The position numbers and the translations under genes were made by a program. 64,000 bases of DNA from JAUWKC01 sp035529895 (GTDB lineage: Bacteria; Planctomycetota; Phycisphaerae; Sedimentisphaerales; Anaerobacaceae), in contig DATKVV010000083.1 in the NCBI GenBank assembly GCA_035529895.1, forward strand, positions 1 through 64,000. Direction: 5' to 3'. The notes below the pieces were generated by a model. It searched no databases. It was not told where the DNA came from and worked only from the letters and a program-made list of their open reading frames with translations. Of the stretch, positions 34,232 through 42,898 are shown piece after piece (the stretch's first letter is position 1; each line of letters begins with the position of its first letter).

Positions 34232-36007
34232 TCACTGGGGTTGTTCCGACTGTTTGCGTAATTTATCCTGCTGTTTCGTCAGCTCCGCATACAGGTCCGG
34301 CCTCTCGATTCTTATGCGGTTTCGCAGGGCAAGTCTCAGGCCGGGCGCATACTGGCGGTCATTCAGGAAATCAACAAGAGCCAGGTACCTTAGCAGCGGG
34401 AATTCGGGCAGGTCAATCCGATGTTCCTCTTCCCAGGCCGACATATAATAGTCATGAATTTCCTTCGCCAGATTCTCTCTGCCATATGCTTCATCGTCAT
34501 CGCGCATGGCATACAGGAAGTAACTTTCCCGCAGAAGCATCTGCACGATTTCATTGGCATTGGTTATGTACAGGCTTTTGAGCTCTTCGAGAAAACGATT
34601 TCTTACAAACACGACAAGAGGAACCTTAACCTCAGCCCGCGGATAAAGCTGCCTCATCTGGTCATAAATTTTCTGCGCCTGAATCTTATGGCCCGACTGA
34701 TAGAAGGAAAGGATGGCGTTCCTGAGCATATTTCTGTGGCCCGTTTGCATGGACTCATATACCCCCCGGTCAACGGCTTTGTATTTTTCAAGAGTCGCCA
34801 GCATCGACTTATTGTACGGCTCAAACATTCTCAAGTCGGGACGTAAGTATACTTCCTTCATCGGCGTCTGAGGGGTCTGTGAAGAAGAATCGCCGGAAGG
34901 TTCGGGGGGTATGTCATAGATAAATATCTTTCCGTAACGAAAGAGATTTTGCAGGCTGTGGCCGACCATGCGGTCCGTATTGGTTTCATCCATCCCGACT
35001 TCGCGCGACTCCTGCCGGGTGGCTATTTGTAAACCCTTTACCGACCAGTAAATAGCGTGACTGTCAGGATGGCGCCAGTCCAAAGGCAGATGCTTGTTGG
35101 GGTCGCTCCAGTCGATAGGGCCGTAAACCTTATTCAGTTCGTGCATTAGAACAGGGTCGAGCTTCCAGGTGTTGCGCAATTGATAGGCCCTGGCAAAAAT
35201 GTCAAATTGATCGAGGGCTCTTGTGCCTCTGAAGCTGTCTATTGTCTCGAAGGCGGCCGAACTGAACCGGCTGGGGTTCTGCCTCAGGGACAGATAATTG
35301 GCCACGAAGCTGTCATTATCGGTAAACGCCTTGTCCGCGGCTTTGAGGGCGGTGATCAGGGGACGAATATTGGGGTCATTCTCAATCTGCCGCCATTCCG
35401 TCGGCGCCTTTGCCAGGGCTTCGAAGTACCGGTTGTCCGCCGGACCGAGCAGCGGCTCCATAGCCTCAGCCAATTGCAGCTTGTAATACTTGTGCGCATC
35501 ATCCGACAAGGCACCTATCTTGTGCTGGAACATAAAGGCAAGCTGGCGGTAGAGTAGAACGCTCTTCGGGTTCAATGCAATGCCCTGGTCGCGAAGCAGC
35601 TCGTACCCGTTCTTGACCCATCGCCATCTTTCCTCAGGCTGGGTCGCGGGAATGGCAACGGAAATGTTATAGGCCATATTCCAGGACTGAAAATCCCATA
35701 CGGCTGCAAAACGGGGCTGCAGCGTGGTTATCCAGTCTGCGAGCTGCTTGGCATCGAAGAATTGACCTTCCTCCTTGAGCGTCTCTGCGCGCATCCACAG
35801 GATATCGACGACCAGACCACGAAACGCACCCATGGCGACAGTCGCAAAAGCCAGTGAGGGCGGCGCATTTTCGAGGGGCGTATTGCTTATCAGCTTCAAT
35901 TCCTGACGCTGAGAATTTATATAATCCAGTTGCGTGCCTGCGGCCCCGAGTAAAGCGACCGCAAGTATACCGCAGACAAACAATACTATTATGTCACGCA
36001 ATCGCAT
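34232..36007 (-). CDS. Uncharacterised membrane-anchored protein linked to an ABC-2 exporter
   Basis: 591 residues, function not recognised. One N-terminal transmembrane helix (IVLFVCGILAVALLGAAG) is followed by a soluble helical region, probably outside the membrane. Distinct segments are GAFRGLVVDILWMRAE near residue 57, LADWITTLQPRFAAVWDFQS near 88, IYWSVKGLQIATRQESREVG near 320 and RAEVKVPLVVFVRNRFLEEL near 460. The helix-rich periodicity in residues 70-250 resembles tetratricopeptide folds, which is a guess. It follows an ABC permease by 18 bp and the permease overlaps the ATPase gene, so it is probably a dedicated third component of that transporter. Confidence 0.6.
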   Translation of the reverse strand: MRLRDIIVLFVCGILAVALLGAAGTQLDYINSQRQELKLISNTPLENAPPSLAFATVAMGAFRGLVVDILWMRAETLKEEGQFFDAKQLADWITTLQPRFAAVWDFQSWNMAYNISVAIPATQPEERWRWVKNGYELLRDQGIALNPKSVLLYRQLAFMFQHKIGALSDDAHKYYKLQLAEAMEPLLGPADNRYFEALAKAPTEWRQIENDPNIRPLITALKAADKAFTDNDSFVANYLSLRQNPSRFSSAAFETIDSFRGTRALDQFDIFARAYQLRNTWKLDPVLMHELNKVYGPIDWSDPNKHLPLDWRHPDSHAIYWSVKGLQIATRQESREVGMDETNTDRMVGHSLQNLFRYGKIFIYDIPPEPSGDSSSQTPQTPMKEVYLRPDLRMFEPYNKSMLATLEKYKAVDRGVYESMQTGHRNMLRNAILSFYQSGHKIQAQKIYDQMRQLYPRAEVKVPLVVFVRNRFLEELKSLYITNANEIVQMLLRESYFLYAMRDDDEAYGRENLAKEIHDYYMSAWEEEHRIDLPEFPLLRYLALVDFLNDRQYAPGLRLALRNRIRIERPDLYAELTKQQDKLRKQSEQPQ

Positions 36008-36025
36008 AATCAGATTTCGGTTTTC

Positions 36026-37399
36026 TTAGACTGTAATCTTGGCAATTTCCCGATGGCTGAAAATCAATACGGCAAGAAGCGACAGCAAAACTGCCTTAAT
36101 ACAAATCATAAGGGCCGCAACTTTTGCCAGCAAGGACCAGCCCAATAATCGTCCGGCAACAAGGAACTTTGTGGGATTGGCTTTGTCGAACTGCGGAAGC
36201 AACTGAATGACCGGCCTGATAGTGTAAGAATAAACCTTACTTAAATCTTTGCTGAGGAAGTCGAAGGACTCGATAACAAAACCACTGAAGTTGGCGGTGG
36301 AGAAAATTACCAGACACAGCAATATTGCCACAGGAAACGACAGGAAAGTGGAAGCCAATGTGCCGAGAACGGCAAGGAAAATCAGTCGCAAAAAGATTAA
36401 AAGAACAGCCCTTATGAAATTGGCGGTGAAGGTGTCGGCCTTGTAAAGGACCTCCAGCCCGTCCTCAAGCGGGAATATCACCACCGTATTATTCAGAGGG
36501 ACATTCAAAAAACCGACAGACAGATAGCCGTCTTTGGCCACACAATCCGCGGGAACCTCTATTTCGTGAAAAGTCCGGATCAGGTCCCTGCGAGCGAAAT
36601 CGTAGATGGGAGTTTCGAATTTCACGCCATACCTGACCTGCCGGATATCACCCGCCGCCCATCTTCCGTAAACTTGCAGGTCAGGCGGGTTAACAGAAAC
36701 ATCGTATTTGAATCTTATAAACATGGCCTGATTAGGGTCCATAGGTCTAACATTGTTGAATTCCCAAACCAGGTCACGACCTACGGCGGCGGCCCGCTTC
36801 TCAAGTTTTTTCCTGCTGGTAAGCTGGGCAATGATTTGTTTGCGCGACAGGCCCCTAAACAGCTCCTCGAACTGGCCGCTTTTTTCAAGTTTGTTATAGG
36901 TGTCGAGGACCTCCTGTGTGACATCGACTTCGGCGGGCATCAGGCCGGCCCGGGCAGTGAAAAACTCGTTCTTTGCCTGGACATGCTCGGCTTCAGGGGC
37001 ATCAGAAAATGTCGGTATGAAAACAGTAATACCGTATATGACGGCCGAGAAAAGAACAAGCAGAGCGGCGCTTAACAGTATGACACCGAGCAGTTTGCCG
37101 CAGAGAAGCTGAAAACGACGGATTGGCTTGGTAATGACGGTATATATTTGTCTTTGCTGGATATCGTTGGCTAACGAGTAAACAGAAACCACTATTGTGA
37201 GCAGACACAGCAGTAAGCTGGTAAGCGAAAGGCCGTAGCTTACAAAGGTCTGGAGTTTGCCTTTCAACGTACCGTCGCCCACCATCGAAAAACCCATAAC
37301 CGGAAGCAGAACCGCCAGCAGGATTATAAATACGGCGGCAATTTTAATCCGCAGCGCTTGCTTTATAGTGTTCACGGCAACAGCCCAGACACTATTCAT
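36026..37399 (-). CDS. ABC-2 type transporter permease
   Basis: A 457-residue membrane protein. One hydrophobic helix near residue 20 (IAAVFIILLAVLLPVMGFSM) is followed by two near residues 55 and 100. A large loop of about 180 residues (about 130-310) then faces outside, followed by at least three C-terminal helices. The QQRQIYTVITKPIRRFQLLCGK segment is typical of NosY/ABC-2 permeases. The ATG overlaps the end of the ATPase gene by 8 bp, so the two are translationally coupled. The large loop may bind the partner encoded downstream. Substrate is unknown. Confidence 0.8.
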   Translation of the reverse strand: MNSVWAVAVNTIKQALRIKIAAVFIILLAVLLPVMGFSMVGDGTLKGKLQTFVSYGLSLTSLLLCLLTIVVSVYSLANDIQQRQIYTVITKPIRRFQLLCGKLLGVILLSAALLVLFSAVIYGITVFIPTFSDAPEAEHVQAKNEFFTARAGLMPAEVDVTQEVLDTYNKLEKSGQFEELFRGLSRKQIIAQLTSRKKLEKRAAAVGRDLVWEFNNVRPMDPNQAMFIRFKYDVSVNPPDLQVYGRWAAGDIRQVRYGVKFETPIYDFARRDLIRTFHEIEVPADCVAKDGYLSVGFLNVPLNNTVVIFPLEDGLEVLYKADTFTANFIRAVLLIFLRLIFLAVLGTLASTFLSFPVAILLCLVIFSTANFSGFVIESFDFLSKDLSKVYSYTIRPVIQLLPQFDKANPTKFLVAGRLLGWSLLAKVAALMICIKAVLLSLLAVLIFSHREIAKITV

Positions 37400-38633
37400 T
37401 GCCGAAGTCTCCCTCGGATTGGTCTGTCGGCTTCTCGTTGTGGTCTTGCGGTGTTGAACGGCCCGTCAACTGGTCCAAAATGCTCCTTGCTGTCTGTTCC
37501 TGCTGCCCCGATGTTTCAGGACTTAATTCAACAGGCCCGGCTTTGACAACGGGTTCAGGCTCGGCAGGGTTAGCCGGTGTGGTTAGTTTGCTCAGCAGTT
37601 CCTCGTCTGGTTTTGTTTCGGAGGTCTCAATCGCCCTTATTTGCTCCGTTGCTGCCGGCTCCGTGCGAGGTGCGTGCTGTGATACGGATGTAGAGACTAA
37701 TTTATCAAGTATACTCTCGACAGGCATCTCGGATGTCAGAAAACCGCCGAGCTGCGTGGCGCCGACCGCACCACTTGTGGGCTGGGCCTGCTGTTCGGCT
37801 GTCATAACGGCTCTAATGAAAAATGTTTCGAGCTTGTCCATCGGAGCGGTAACAACACAATCCTGCTGCTCATCTTCGACTATCTGCTTTATCCTTTCGA
37901 CAGCGGCATCGCTGATAGCACCGGTGGTAATCTGTCTCTTGCCCGTCTGCTCGAGCAGCTCTTTGACTCTGCCTTCAGACTGGATTTGGCCGCCGTAGAG
38001 AATTGCGATTCTATCGCATACATCTTCGACGTCGGCAAGCAAATGGCTGCAAAGCAGAACTGTCTTGCCGCGTCTTGCCAGCTCGATTATCAAGTCCTTT
38101 ATCTGCCTTGTGCCGATAGGGTCAAGTCCGGAAGTCGGCTCATCCAGTATTAACAGGTCGGGGTCGTTTATGAGCGCTTGTGCCAGGCCGATTCTCCTGG
38201 CCATGCCTTTTGAAAACGTTCCAACAGGTCTGTTTGCGACGGCCTTAAGGCCGACCATATCAAGGAGAGTTTCGATGCGCATTTTCCGAACTTTGCCGGG
38301 CAGGCTGAACAATCTGCCGTAGAAATCCAACGTTTCGCGGGCGGTCAAATACCTGTAAAGATAAGACTCTTCGGGCAGGAAACCTATACGAGCGTTGATT
38401 TTCGGGTCGGTGCTGTCACCTCCGAGTACAATGGCTTTGCCTTTTGTCGGATAAAGCAGGCCGAGCAGCATTTTTAAAGTCGTTGTTTTTCCCGAGCCGT
38501 TGGGACCCAGAAGACCAAACACTTCGTTATACCGAATGCCCAGGCTCAGGTCGCTCACAGCGCAAACTTTGTCCCGACCCCACCAATCGGAAAAAACCTT
38601 GGTCAAAGAAAGGGTTTCGATTGCATATTCCAT
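37392..38633 (-). CDS. ABC transporter ATP-binding protein with long acidic C-terminal tail
   Basis: 413 residues. The nucleotide-binding domain (1-240) has Walker A GPNGSGKTT near residue 39, signature FSKGMARRIGLAQAL near 140, and Walker B LLILDEPTSGLDP directly after. Residues 240-413 form a Pro/Thr/Glu/Gln-rich extension, far longer than the usual 300-residue partners of ABC-2 permeases. The extension includes EQQAQPTSGAV and AEPEPVVKAGP and looks disordered. It energises the permease encoded by the overlapping gene. The tail may recruit another protein, which is inference. Confidence 0.88.
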   Translation of the reverse strand: MEYAIETLSLTKVFSDWWGRDKVCAVSDLSLGIRYNEVFGLLGPNGSGKTTTLKMLLGLLYPTKGKAIVLGGDSTDPKINARIGFLPEESYLYRYLTARETLDFYGRLFSLPGKVRKMRIETLLDMVGLKAVANRPVGTFSKGMARRIGLAQALINDPDLLILDEPTSGLDPIGTRQIKDLIIELARRGKTVLLCSHLLADVEDVCDRIAILYGGQIQSEGRVKELLEQTGKRQITTGAISDAAVERIKQIVEDEQQDCVVTAPMDKLETFFIRAVMTAEQQAQPTSGAVGATQLGGFLTSEMPVESILDKLVSTSVSQHAPRTEPAATEQIRAIETSETKPDEELLSKLTTPANPAEPEPVVKAGPVELSPETSGQQEQTARSILDQLTGRSTPQDHNEKPTDQSEGDFGNE

Positions 38634-38666
38634 GATTATGTATCTCGCATCCTATATCCGGCAGCT

Positions 38667-40622
38667 TCACACTGAGGGTTCATGGCCGAGCTCTTCCCCG
38701 TAACGGACCAGTCGAGCACTATTGAAAACAACAATAAGCGAGCCGAGAAAATGCAGAAACGCGGCGTAAATGGCCGGCAGCCACGCTGCGGCGGCAGCGG
38801 CCACGCCGAGAATGATAAAAATGACCCCGAAGGAAAGATTCTGATTGATAACGCCTCGCGTCTTTCGTGAGAGCCGCACCAGGAAAGGCAGACGCGTCAA
38901 ATCATCGCTCATAAGCGCGATTGAAGCGGAGTTTATGGCAACGTCGCTGCCCGCAGCCCCCATGGCAATACCTAAATCACCCGCCGCCAGAGCCGGTGCG
39001 TCGTTTATACCGTCGCCAACAACCGCCACCGTATGTCCGTCCCTTTTCATCTGCTCGACAATGGAAAGCTTGTCCTGAGGTAAACAATGCGCCTTAAAAT
39101 CTGTGCACCCCAATTCCGCGGCAACACGGTTGGCGACCTCGTCTCTGTCGCCGGTAAGCATGGTTGCTCTTTTTACACCTATATCAAGCAGCTCCTTGAC
39201 GGCGTGCCGGGCTTCGGGCCTGGTCTTGTCCTGCAGTCCTATCCAGCCGATGCACCTCGAATCCTTCGCCACATAAAGTGTACTAAAGCCCTGTTCCTCG
39301 TGAAGAGCGGGGTCGTTAACATTGCTTATATCTATTTTGTTTTCCTTCAGATAGCTGTCCCGGCCGACCATAATATGGGACGAGCCTACCCTGGCGACAA
39401 CTCCCTTACCGGGGGTTTCCTTGAAACCGGTTGATTCCGGCAGTGACAGTTTCGCTTCCTTCGCCACGTTTTGGAGGGCCCTTGCCGCCGGGTGCTTGCT
39501 CATCTGCTCGGCGGAAGCGGCGACCGAGAGCAACTCAGCCGGTTCAACGCCTTCGGCGGGGGTCAGTTTTGTCACATACAGCCTGCCGGTCGTCACGGTC
39601 CCCGTTTTGTCAAAAACCAGCGCCGTCATCTTTCCCGCGACCTCAAGGTCGGCCACATTTTTTATCAGGATGCCGAGCCTGGCGGAAGCCGAAATTGCGG
39701 CAACCATCGCCGTCGGCGTGGCCAGAATCAGAGCACAGGGACATGAAATAACGAGTATCGTAATAGCCCTGTTTACATCGCCGGTAAAAAACAAGACTAT
39801 TCCCGCAATCATCAAAATCGTCGGCGTATACCACTTAACATAGCGGTCGATTATGCGCATAATCGGAATCTTGGTCTGTTCGGCCTGCATAATCAATGAC
39901 TGGACTTTGCCGAGCGTCGTATCCTTGCCGGCCTTGGTCACCGTAATATCCAAAACGCCGGTAAGGTTATTTGTGCCGGCGAAGACCTGCATTCCCGGGA
40001 CTTTGTCGACGGGCAGAGATTCACCGGTGATGGTTGCTTCATTAACAGAGCTAAGCCCCTTTACGACCTCGCCGTCGGCCGGTATGTTATCGCCGGGCCG
40101 GACCCGGATACAATTGCCGGGCCTCAGATTGGAGACGTCTACTTCTTCTTCGGAACCTTCCGGCTGGATCAAGTTCGCCTTCGTAGGCGTCAGCTTTATC
40201 AAAGATTCGATGGAAGCACGGGCCCCAAGAGCTGTTCGGCTTTCTATCAACTCGCTTAAGAGCATAAAGAAAGCAATGATGCCCGCGGTGGCATACTTAT
40301 GAGCCGGGTTTTCATCCGTCGCCGCTGTCGCAAAACAGGCAACTATCGCCAAAGCCACCAACTCGTCCATATGCATTTCTCTTTTTATGAGGCTTTTTAT
40401 TGCGTGCAGGACGATGGGCGCACCGAGAAGTATAGCCGCAATCATTGCCAGCAGCTCGGCGTTGAAACTGTCACCGCCGTAAAAGAGCCTGGCAACGGCG
40501 CTGTTTATCAGCAACACACCGCCAGCCAGCGTCCCCAAGAGAGCCATACTTATACGAATCTGCTTGCCGCGGGTATATTCAGTGGAAACCTCTTGTTGAA
40601 AATGTAAATGTTGATGAGCCAT
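38667..40622 (-). CDS. Heavy-metal-translocating P1B-type ATPase
   Basis: 651 residues from ATG 40622. The transmembrane metal motif SCPCALILATP lies near residue 310, the phosphorylation site FDKTGTVTTGR near 353, the P1B-specific SKHPAARAL near 390 and GDGINDAPALAAGDLG near 540. The usual N-terminal CxxC metal-binding domain is absent; instead the start is HQHLHF. CPC with this architecture is seen in Zn/Cd/Pb and Cu exporters, so the ion is undecided. It sits between the SPFH operon and the ABC exporter on the same strand. A TTG start at 40658 is the alternative. Confidence 0.9.
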   Translation of the reverse strand: MAHQHLHFQQEVSTEYTRGKQIRISMALLGTLAGGVLLINSAVARLFYGGDSFNAELLAMIAAILLGAPIVLHAIKSLIKREMHMDELVALAIVACFATAATDENPAHKYATAGIIAFFMLLSELIESRTALGARASIESLIKLTPTKANLIQPEGSEEEVDVSNLRPGNCIRVRPGDNIPADGEVVKGLSSVNEATITGESLPVDKVPGMQVFAGTNNLTGVLDITVTKAGKDTTLGKVQSLIMQAEQTKIPIMRIIDRYVKWYTPTILMIAGIVLFFTGDVNRAITILVISCPCALILATPTAMVAAISASARLGILIKNVADLEVAGKMTALVFDKTGTVTTGRLYVTKLTPAEGVEPAELLSVAASAEQMSKHPAARALQNVAKEAKLSLPESTGFKETPGKGVVARVGSSHIMVGRDSYLKENKIDISNVNDPALHEEQGFSTLYVAKDSRCIGWIGLQDKTRPEARHAVKELLDIGVKRATMLTGDRDEVANRVAAELGCTDFKAHCLPQDKLSIVEQMKRDGHTVAVVGDGINDAPALAAGDLGIAMGAAGSDVAINSASIALMSDDLTRLPFLVRLSRKTRGVINQNLSFGVIFIILGVAAAAAAWLPAIYAAFLHFLGSLIVVFNSARLVRYGEELGHEPSV

Positions 40623-40648
40623 ATTTTCGTATCTCGCACCGTATTGCG

Positions 40649-40670
40649 CGTTCGGCAACTACGCCGAACG
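40649..40670 (-). repeat. Intergenic hairpin between hflK-like and P1B-ATPase genes
   Basis: A perfect 8-bp inverted repeat, CGTTCGGC and GCCGAACG, with a 6-nt loop. No T run follows, so it is not a typical rho-independent terminator. It could separate or stabilise the mRNA segments on either side. Confidence 0.4.
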
Positions 40671-40683
40671 CTATCGCTCCATG

Positions 40684-41949
40684 CTATTGTTCCTCAGATT
40701 GCCGCTTTATCGTTGGGTCCCTGTTTACAAGCACCCTGATTTCTGCGCCTTTGCTGTTTTCAACAGGCTGAATGACAAACTTCTCATAGGCGTTGTTAAG
40801 GACGGACTCTATGGCATCCAGATAAATTCTTTGCATGACCAGTTTGGGGCGTTTGTTGTATTCCGGCAGTATTTTTTTCAAATATTCGGCATTGGCTCTG
40901 GCGGATTCAACCACCCCGGTCTTGTAGGCCCTCGCTTGAGCGATTTTCTCCCGACCCTCGCCGGCCAAGCTATCCCAAAGGAATTCTTCATCCTGCCGGC
41001 TGACGGTTTTACCCTTGAGAACCGCAAAAAGCTCTTCGGCGACCGGCCCGGCCGCTTCGCTAAGGGTTTTTTCAGCGTACGTTCGGGCTTCGCTAACGGC
41101 CTGCTGACTTGCCTGAGTCGCGGCGACTGAGGCCTGGAATGCCTGATCGACCTGCCGAGGCCATGTGTTGTTGGTAAGCACCGATACAACCCTTATGCCG
41201 CTTTCTATTGTGTCAAGCTTTTCCTGCAACAGCTTCTTAACGTGCTCGGGTATCCTGGCCCGATTGGAAATGGCCTCGTCAATTGTGTAATTTACCATTG
41301 CCGTCACAACGGCGTCTTCAAACACGGCCTGCAAGAGCGGAGTTATGCTCTTGGTTATAACGTTAAAGTAATCCTGACCGGGTTTTACATCTTCAACATA
41401 GACATTCTTGAAGAAACGCGTAGCGTCGTCAATCTGATAGATTAACTGCCATTTGCCATGGACAATATTGTAATCGCTGCCGGAGGCGCCAAAACCGGTC
41501 TCGCTTTGTTTTTCGCTTCGAGTGATGCAGTACCCGTCACGGGTGGGATCCAGGGTCGGCTCCACACGGATTCTGGTTTTTGGGCCCTGCGGAAGCATCT
41601 CGTCCGGCCTTAGGAAATACCAAAACGAATCGATGGGCAAACTCAACCTCTTGGCTACCGGGATTCTCACAATCTCTTCTATCGGATAGGGGAACACCCA
41701 ATGGGGTCCCGGTTCGAGAACCCCACGAATCTTTCCCAGCCGCAGGACAAGCGCCCTTTCGTCAGAACCGACCGTCCTAAAGCCCGAGGCCAAAAAGACA
41801 AGCACCAGTACAATCATTATCACCTTGAGGATAACGAAACTGATTCTGAGCGCCTCGGAAAGAGACCTGCCGGCGGCATCAAGCTCATCGCCCGAACGTC
41901 CTTGCGGCTCTTGAGGCTGCAAATCGTATTCTTGATTTTGTTCTGTCAT
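40684..41949 (-). CDS. hflK: SPFH/Band-7 protein, HflK-like
   Basis: A 421-residue membrane-anchored SPFH protein. A cytoplasmic tail of about 33 residues is followed by one transmembrane helix (ISFVILKVIMIVLVLVFLAS) and the SPFH domain starting at TVGSDERALVLRLGK. A long helical, Ala/Glu-rich region follows (about 260-390), as in HflK. In other bacteria HflK and HflC form a ring around the FtsH protease. It starts 28 bp after hflC ends, the third SPFH gene of this operon. FtsH itself is not in the window. Confidence 0.85.
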   Translation of the reverse strand: MTEQNQEYDLQPQEPQGRSGDELDAAGRSLSEALRISFVILKVIMIVLVLVFLASGFRTVGSDERALVLRLGKIRGVLEPGPHWVFPYPIEEIVRIPVAKRLSLPIDSFWYFLRPDEMLPQGPKTRIRVEPTLDPTRDGYCITRSEKQSETGFGASGSDYNIVHGKWQLIYQIDDATRFFKNVYVEDVKPGQDYFNVITKSITPLLQAVFEDAVVTAMVNYTIDEAISNRARIPEHVKKLLQEKLDTIESGIRVVSVLTNNTWPRQVDQAFQASVAATQASQQAVSEARTYAEKTLSEAAGPVAEELFAVLKGKTVSRQDEEFLWDSLAGEGREKIAQARAYKTGVVESARANAEYLKKILPEYNKRPKLVMQRIYLDAIESVLNNAYEKFVIQPVENSKGAEIRVLVNRDPTIKRQSEEQ

Positions 41950-41977
41950 AACACTAATGACCCCAGCTCGAACAACG

Positions 41978-42898
41978 TTATTTCTTCAGCTCGTTGGGCT
42001 CCAACACCCTGATGTCGGGCATTCCCTTCAGCAGGTCGAAGGGCGGCACGTCCGCAGGTATAACAAGAGTGGTCTTGTTCTTTAATGTCTCCTTTAGCGC
42101 TTCGGTGTTCCGCAGAAACATCGCAAGCTCGGGGTTCTCCTGAAGCATTTCATAATACTTTGCGGCCTCGGCGTCGCCCTCGCCCCGTATTGCCTTGGCC
42201 CTTGCCTCGGCAGCGGCAAGCAATTCGGTCTTCTTTGCATCGGCTTCACTTCTTATCCTGTTTGCTACCGAATTTCCATCTTCAATAATAGCCACGGTCC
42301 TGCGGTTTCTCTCAGACCTCATCCGTTTAAATACGTCCTCACTGACGTCCTTGCTGATTTTGAGCTGCTTTATGCCGAGGGTCTTGATTTCGATACCGTA
42401 GCCTGCGTCCCTGACTGCCCGACGAAGGTCGGCAAACATCTCGCTTTCTATCTGCGCCATTTTTATCTTCGACGGGTCGCTATTTACAAACTCAGCAAAC
42501 TCGTGCAGACCAATTACCCTGTTTTGAGTGTCATTAATTTGACTTCGCAGCCTTTTCCTAGCCTCTTCGATACTGCCTCGCTCATTACTGTTATAGAATT
42601 GCAGCGGTTCGGAGATCGTCCAAACCACATAAGTATTCACGATAATCGGCACGGCCCCTTTCGTCGTCGTCTCAACAAGGTCGCCTTCGACAACCTGCCC
42701 CCGCGAATCAAATTTGTTGACCCGCTGTATCGGAGCCGGCCATTTGAAGTACCAGCCGGGTTCGGTGATTTCGCGAGTGGGTTTGTTAAAAGTCATCACC
42801 AGGGCGGACTCCGTCTCCCTTACCTGGAACGAGATAAGGTACAACCCGACAACGCCAATCAGCAACACGATAAAGACAGTAATCGCTATACTCTTCAT
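41978..42898 (-). CDS. hflC: SPFH/Band-7 protein, HflC-like
   Basis: 306 residues with an N-terminal membrane anchor (ITVFIVLLIGVVGLYLISF) and an SPFH domain starting at VRETESALVMTFNKP, followed by the HflC-typical RNRRTVAIIEDGNSVANRI and EARAKAIRGEGDAEAAKYY near residue 220. The ATG overlaps the stop of the preceding SPFH gene in an ATGA arrangement. It should pair with the downstream HflK-like protein as a membrane quality-control scaffold. Confidence 0.88.
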   Translation of the reverse strand: MKSIAITVFIVLLIGVVGLYLISFQVRETESALVMTFNKPTREITEPGWYFKWPAPIQRVNKFDSRGQVVEGDLVETTTKGAVPIIVNTYVVWTISEPLQFYNSNERGSIEEARKRLRSQINDTQNRVIGLHEFAEFVNSDPSKIKMAQIESEMFADLRRAVRDAGYGIEIKTLGIKQLKISKDVSEDVFKRMRSERNRRTVAIIEDGNSVANRIRSEADAKKTELLAAAEARAKAIRGEGDAEAAKYYEMLQENPELAMFLRNTEALKETLKNKTTLVIPADVPPFDLLKGMPDIRVLEPNELKK

